In this document: one piece after another, positions 10,302 through 15,604 of the stretch
How positions within the stretch are numbered: position 1 is the first letter of the stretch
Layout: each line of letters begins with the position of its first letter
DNA from: Streptomyces katrae
Lineage (GTDB): Bacteria > Actinomycetota > Actinomycetes > Streptomycetales > Streptomycetaceae
DNA length: 15,604 bases
Direction: 5' to 3'
Assembly (NCBI RefSeq): GCF_000966975.1
Contig: NZ_JZWV01000400.1
Coordinates: 1 to 15,604, forward strand
Notes under the pieces: model-generated
Database searches by the model: none
Told to the model about the DNA's origin: nothing
What the model saw: only the letters and a program-made list of their open reading frames with translations
Made by a program: the position numbers and the translations under genes

Positions 10302-10739
10302 CTATAGGTGCGCGAGCTTCTCCAGGACGGGGGCGGCGGCGCGGAGCTTGGCCCATTCGTCCTCGGTGAGCTCTGCGGCGAGCCCGGCCAGGAAGGCGTT
10401 GCGCTTGCGGCGGCTCTCTTCGAGCATCGCCTCGGCCTCCTCCGTCTGGCTGACCACCTTCTGGCGGCGGTCGTCGGGGTGCGGTTCCAGCCTGACCAGT
10501 CCCTTGGCCTCCAGCAACGCGACGATGCGCGTCATCGACGGCGGCTGGACGTGCTCCTTGCGGGCGAGCTCACCGGGGGTGGCCTGGCCGCAGCGGGCGA
10601 GGGTGCCGAGGACCGACATCTCGGTCGGGCTCAGCGATTCGTCGACGCGCTGGTGCTTCAGGCGCCGGCCCAGCCGCATCACGGCGGAGCGGAGGTCGTT
10701 CACGGCGGCAGCGTCGTCGCCATGGGTGAGGTCTGGCAT
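10302..10739 (-). CDS. MarR-family transcriptional regulator
   Basis: The 145-residue winged helix-turn-helix protein starts MPDLTHGDD. LSPTEMSVLGTLA leads into the HTH (about residues 53-79, including PSMTRIVALLEAKGLV). The wing carries HPDDRRQ (87-93), the MarR signature. Helices at both ends form the dimer interface. MarR proteins bind palindromes as dimers and usually repress themselves and a neighbouring transporter until a small ligand binds. The downstream MFS gene starts 25 bp later. ATG 10739 is chosen because the -10-like TATTCT ends six bases upstream; an in-frame ATG lies at 10757 (inside the operator candidate), and the open frame runs on to 10967. Confidence 0.92.
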   Translation of the reverse strand: MPDLTHGDDAAAVNDLRSAVMRLGRRLKHQRVDESLSPTEMSVLGTLARCGQATPGELARKEHVQPPSMTRIVALLEAKGLVRLEPHPDDRRQKVVSQTEEAEAMLEESRRKRNAFLAGLAAELTEDEWAKLRAAAPVLEKLAHL

Positions 10740-10763
10740 GTACTTAGAATAACTCATTACTCT
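10740..10763 (-). promoter_or_regulatory. marR promoter with overlapping palindromic operator
   Basis: The plus strand reads AGAATAA-CTCA-TTACTCT (10746-10763), an inverted repeat with six of seven paired positions. The minus-strand -10 TATTCT (10751-10746) is one arm of it and ends six bases before the marR ATG, with no Shine-Dalgarno. AT-rich palindromes of this kind are typical MarR sites, and the position would block RNA polymerase directly. Confidence 0.55.
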
Positions 10764-10815
10764 GACTAACGAACGCGGTGGGTGACGGACGGGCGGCGGA
10801 GGGGCCGGGAGGACG

Positions 10816-10829
10816 GATCCGGCCGGATC
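10816..10829. repeat. 14-bp palindrome upstream of the small ribbon-helix-helix gene
   Basis: GATCCGGCCGGATC is a perfect palindrome 68 bp before ATG 10897, in the 157-bp gap between marR and this divergent small gene. It is a possible operator for either gene. Apart from this and the marR operator I see only a weak -10 (GACCCT, 10885-10890) in the gap. Confidence 0.45.
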
Positions 10830-10896
10830 ACTCGTACGGGTGAGTCCGGCGGGGAAAGCGACGCACGCGCGCGCCCTCTGGCCCGACCCTTTCGGC

Positions 10897-11079
10897 ATGG
10901 GGACACATGTGCTGAGCATGCGCATAGACGGGGAGCTGCTGGAGCGGCTGAGGCACCATGCCGCCAAACGCGGAATGAGCGTCCAGGACTATGTCGTCCG
11001 GACGCTCATTCGCGATGACTTCGACGAGCGGTTCAAGGCCGCCGTCGACGAGACGGAGAAGTTCTACGGGCTGACGTGA
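10897..11079 (+). CDS. Small ribbon-helix-helix (CopG/Arc-type) protein
   Basis: The 60-residue protein MGTHVLSMRIDGELLERLR has a beta strand (VLSMRI, 5-10) and two helices (12-24 and 28-38, GMSVQDYVVRTLI), matching the ribbon-helix-helix fold. A charged C-terminal helix (DFDERFKAAVDETEKFY) follows. It would bind DNA as a dimer, or be the DNA-binding half of a toxin-antitoxin pair, but no toxin gene is next to it: the downstream gene is a convergent permease 16 bp away. ATG 10897 is preferred over in-frame GTG 10840 because the fold begins there. A -10-like GACCCT six bases upstream would make it leaderless, though that match is weak. Target and role are unknown. Confidence 0.75.
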   Translation: MGTHVLSMRIDGELLERLRHHAAKRGMSVQDYVVRTLIRDDFDERFKAAVDETEKFYGLT

Positions 11080-11095
11080 GGGGTGGCGTGAGGCC

Positions 11096-12523
11096 TTACG
11101 TGAGCCCCAGGGCCGGCATCGCGTAGTAGAAGACGAAGACCCCCGCGACGACGTACATCGCGGCCGGGACCTCGCGGCCCCTGCCCGTCGCCAGGCGCAG
11201 CACGCAGAAGCTGATGGCGCCGATGCCGATGCCGTTGGTGATGGAGTAGGTGAACGGCATCATCACCATGGCCATGAAGGCCGGGACGGCGATGGTGAAG
11301 TCGCTCCAGTCGATGTCCCTGACGGAGCCGGCCAGGATCAGGAAGCCGACCGCGACGAGGGCGGGGGTGGCGGCCTGCGAGGGGACCATCGTGGCCAGCG
11401 GGGTCAGGAAGAGCGCGACCGCGAAGAGGCCGCCGGTGACCACGTTGGCCAGGCCCGTGCGGGCGCCCTCGCCGACGCCCGCCGTGGACTCCACGAAGCA
11501 GGTGGTCGCGGAGGACGAGGTGGCGCCGCCGGAGGCGACGGCCAGGCCGTCGATCAGCAGGACCCGGTTGATGCCGGGGAAGGTGCCGTCGGGCTTGGTG
11601 AGCTTGGCCTCGTCGCCGACGCCGAGGATGGTGCCCATCGCGTCGAAGAAGCAGGACAGCAGCACGGTGAAGACGAAGAGGACGCCGGTGAGCACCCCGA
11701 CCTTGCCGAAGCCGCCGAAGACGCTGACCTGGCCGACGAGCCCGAAGTCGGGGGCCGCCACCGGGTTGCCCGGCCACTGCGGGACGGTCAGGCCCCAGGC
11801 GGTCGCCGGCAGGTCGGCGATCAGCTGCACCGCCACCGCGACGACGGTCATGGCGACGATGGAGATCAGGATGGCGCCGGGGGTCTTGCGGATCAGCAGC
11901 GCGAGCGTGAGCAGCACGCCGACGACGAAGATCAGGACGGGCCAGCCGTGCAGGTGGCCGTTGGAGCCGAGCTGGAGCGGGACCGTGGTGTGCGCGGCGT
12001 CGGGGATGCGGGTGACGAAGCCGGAGTCGACCAGGCCGATCAGCATGATGAACAGGCCGATGCCGATCGCGATGCCCTTGCGCAGGCCGAGCGGGACGGC
12101 GTTCATGACCCGCTCGCGCAGGCCGGTGGCGACCAGCAGCATCACCACGAAGCCGGCCAGGACCACCATGCCCATGGCGTCGGGCCAGCTCATCCGCGGG
12201 GCGAGCTGGAGGGCGACGACCGTGTTGACGCCGAGGCCGGCGGCCAGGGCGATCGGGACGTTGCCGATGACACCCATGAGGAGGGTGGTGAAGGCGGCCG
12301 TCAGGACGGTGGCGGTGACCAGCTGGCCGCCGTCGAGCTGGTGCCCGTACATGTCCTTGGCGCTGCCGAGGATGATCGGGTTCAGCACGATGATGTAGGC
12401 CATCGCGAAGAAGGTCGCGAAGCCGCCCCGGACCTCGCGGGCCACGGTCGAGCCGCGTTCCGAGATCTTGAAGAAGCGGTCCAGGCCGCTGGTGGGGGCC
12501 GCGGCGGGTGCCGAGGTGCTCAT
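11096..12523 (-). CDS. NCS2-family purine permease (AzgA/PbuG-like)
   Basis: The 475-residue membrane protein has many hydrophobic spans, as expected for the 14-helix NCS2 fold. Family marks of the AzgA branch are MAYIIVLNP (41-49), AAGLGVN (94-100), CFFDAMGT (291-298, with D294) and the substrate-site stretch CFVESTAGVGEGARTGL (342 onward, with E345). This branch imports adenine, guanine or hypoxanthine by proton symport across the cytoplasmic membrane. The start ATG 12523 has GAGGA four bases upstream, a short spacing. Length is normal (450-490). It is divergent from the DUF2530 gene across 140 bp and convergent with the small ribbon-helix-helix gene. I see no purine-riboswitch-like fold in the leader. 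Confidence 0.92.
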   Translation of the reverse strand: MSTSAPAAAPTSGLDRFFKISERGSTVAREVRGGFATFFAMAYIIVLNPIILGSAKDMYGHQLDGGQLVTATVLTAAFTTLLMGVIGNVPIALAAGLGVNTVVALQLAPRMSWPDAMGMVVLAGFVVMLLVATGLRERVMNAVPLGLRKGIAIGIGLFIMLIGLVDSGFVTRIPDAAHTTVPLQLGSNGHLHGWPVLIFVVGVLLTLALLIRKTPGAILISIVAMTVVAVAVQLIADLPATAWGLTVPQWPGNPVAAPDFGLVGQVSVFGGFGKVGVLTGVLFVFTVLLSCFFDAMGTILGVGDEAKLTKPDGTFPGINRVLLIDGLAVASGGATSSSATTCFVESTAGVGEGARTGLANVVTGGLFAVALFLTPLATMVPSQAATPALVAVGFLILAGSVRDIDWSDFTIAVPAFMAMVMMPFTYSITNGIGIGAISFCVLRLATGRGREVPAAMYVVAGVFVFYYAMPALGLT

Positions 12524-12589
12524 GCGGTCCTCAAACTGGGTCGGGTTAGTGGTTCCTACGACGGAATCCGGCCGCAGGCAAACCGTTTC

Positions 12590-12619
12590 AGTATGAACAC
12601 ATGAACGGAGGACAGTCTA
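12590..12619 (-). promoter_or_regulatory. Candidate promoter of the purine permease
   Basis: On the minus strand TAGACT (12619-12614, four of six matches to TTGACA) is followed by an 18-bp spacer and CATACT (12595-12590) as -10. Initiation would fall near 12583, giving a leader of about 60 nt. The -35 is also one arm of the inverted repeat at 12614-12635. Confidence 0.4.
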
Positions 12620-12656
12620 TCTCCGCGCGTAGACTCCGAAACCGGCCACCTAGACT
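12614..12656. repeat. TAGACT motif cluster between divergent permease and DUF2530 genes
   Basis: AGTCTA at 12614-12619 and TAGACT at 12630-12635 form an inverted repeat with a 10-bp spacer. A third TAGACT at 12651-12656 lies 21 bp, about two helical turns, after the second. The last copy fits a -10 element for the DUF2530 gene, with seven bases before its ATG. A regulator contacting the repeats could act on both genes. Confidence 0.5.
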
Positions 12657-12663
12657 GGTCCCC

Positions 12664-12948
12664 ATGGCGAAGTGGACCCCTAGGCACGAGGCGCCCGAAC
12701 CCCTGGAGGGGCCGGTTGTCGCCACCATCACGGGCGGAACGATCCTCTGGTTCGCCATGTTCCTCGTCCAGCTGCCCTTCTACGGCTGGTTCGCCGAGCG
12801 CGAGCTGCTGTGGTGGGTGTGGACCTGCGCGGCCGGCGGCGGCCTCGGCCTGATCGGCATCTGGTACGTCCGCGGCCGCGACGCGGCCCTCAAGCGCCAC
12901 GCGGCGCAGCAGGCGCGTGCGGCGGCCGGGGACCAGCGGCCGGAGTAG
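12664..12948 (+). CDS. DUF2530-family small membrane protein
   Basis: This 94-residue protein has two predicted membrane helices (about 19-41 and 48-68) joined by a short loop (PFYGWFAERE) and a basic C-terminal tail (RGRDAALKRHAAQQ). The pattern, and the start MAKWTPRHEAPEPLEGP, match the actinobacterial DUF2530 proteins I know; their function is not established. ATG 12664 is chosen because TAGACT ends seven bases before it; an upstream in-frame ATG at 12601 would add residues that do not look conserved. It is divergent from the purine permease. Both ends are likely cytoplasmic, given the positive C-terminal tail. Confidence 0.8.
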   Translation: MAKWTPRHEAPEPLEGPVVATITGGTILWFAMFLVQLPFYGWFAERELLWWVWTCAAGGGLGLIGIWYVRGRDAALKRHAAQQARAAAGDQRPE

Positions 12949-12958
12949 GACACCACCC

Positions 12959-12981
12959 TCCCCCGACGGCCACCCGGGGGA
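12959..12981 (+). terminator. Weak hairpin after DUF2530 gene
   Basis: TCCCCCG (12959-12965) pairs with CGGGGGA (12975-12981) around a nine-base loop, 11 bp after the stop. The stem is short and there is no U-tract, so it may only partly terminate. Confidence 0.4.
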
Positions 12982-13046
12982 CGATTCCCCTCATCCTGGA
13001 GTCGGATATTCCGCCCGCTCGGCGGGTGGAGCGCGGGAACGCCCTT

Positions 13047-13059
13047 TACCGTCGAAAAC
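13047..13059 (+). promoter_or_regulatory. ctpE -10 element, probable leaderless start
   Basis: TACCGT (13047-13052) fits TAnnnT and is followed by seven bases (CGAAAAC) and the ATG. There is no Shine-Dalgarno. A short GC-rich hairpin lies just upstream at about 13011-13030. No convincing -35 is visible. Confidence 0.4.
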
Positions 13060-15513
<2,454 letters not shown>

Positions 15514-15517
15514 CCCT

Positions 15518-15554
15518 GCGGGGCTGCACGCGCAGCGGCGAAATCCAGCCCCGC
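15518..15554 (+). terminator. Hairpin after ctpE
   Basis: GCGGGGCTG (15518-15526) pairs perfectly over nine bases with CAGCCCCGC (15546-15554), with a 19-base loop. It starts four bases after the stop codon, and its right arm is part of the repeat element that follows. Confidence 0.6.
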
Positions 15555-15604
15555 CGGCGTTTGAGGCGCGGGCGCGGTAGCGCCGTGTTTGTAGCCGCGC
15601 CGGC
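15541..15604. repeat. Streptomyces intergenic REP-like element, cut by window edge
   Basis: The stretch AAATCCAGCCCCGCCGGCGT followed by TTGAGGCGCGGG matches a repeat I recognise from many Streptomyces intergenic regions, usually next to stop codons. The distal part folds as GGCGC-GGTA-GCGCC (15571-15584), or as a larger stem of GGCGCGG (15571-15577) with CCGCGCC (15595-15601). It may act in termination or mRNA stability; its origin is unclear. Confidence 0.65.

Noticed and set aside
8072..10369. 765-residue plus-strand open frame across the toxin-antitoxin and MFS genes
   Set aside because: It crosses several well-supported minus-strand genes and its product is Gln/Gly/Arg-rich without domains.
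12524..12600. Purine riboswitch in the permease leader
   Set aside because: I find none of the conserved three-way-junction core in the short GC-rich leader.

Overview
The window is high-GC DNA with strongly G/C-biased third codon positions, TTG and GTG starts, and protein families typical of the genus Streptomyces. The closing 64 bases match a repeat element I know from many Streptomyces intergenic regions. It looks like an ordinary chromosomal segment with two small accessory-looking loci, not a phage, plasmid or IS. I recognise no rRNA, tRNA, CRISPR array or transposase.

Layout. (1) 1-2030, minus: a large FAD/Fe-S dehydrogenase of the D-2-hydroxyacid (D-2-hydroxyglutarate/D-lactate/glycolate) type, cut by the window edge and divergent from serC. 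(2) 2127-3245, plus: serC, with a long hairpin terminator. (3) 3536-4896, plus: a secreted two-domain Ig-like protein running into a class F sortase. The reading frame breaks at about 4288-4297 and the sortase has no visible start. (4) 4956-8084, plus: a 1042-residue sacsin/Hsp90-like GHKL ATPase. (5) 8081-8814, minus: a ribbon-helix-helix antitoxin and PIN toxin pair, meeting the ATPase gene tail to tail in a shared CTAG. (6) 8918-10739, minus: a marR-MFS exporter operon with a palindromic operator candidate over the marR -10. (7) 10897-11079, plus: a 60-residue orphan ribbon-helix-helix protein. (8) 11096-12523, minus: an AzgA-type purine permease, divergent from (9) 12664-12948, plus: a small DUF2530 membrane protein. 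(10) 13060-15513, plus: a CtpE-type P-type ATPase, followed by a hairpin and the repeat element.

How genes may work together. The dehydrogenase and serC are divergent across about 96 bp. D-2-hydroxyglutarate is made by serine-pathway SerA and re-oxidised by this dehydrogenase family, so the pairing suggests metabolite recycling. MarR probably represses itself and the exporter. The antitoxin and toxin are translationally coupled through ATGA. Several genes (serC, the antitoxin, marR, DUF2530, ctpE) have a -10-like hexamer 6-7 nt before the start codon and no Shine-Dalgarno, suggesting leaderless mRNAs.

No clearly new multigene system is visible. The best items for a second look are the secreted protein/sortase junction, the dehydrogenase-serC pairing, the sacsin-like ATPase with an altered adenine-binding motif, and the clustering of leaderless-type starts.
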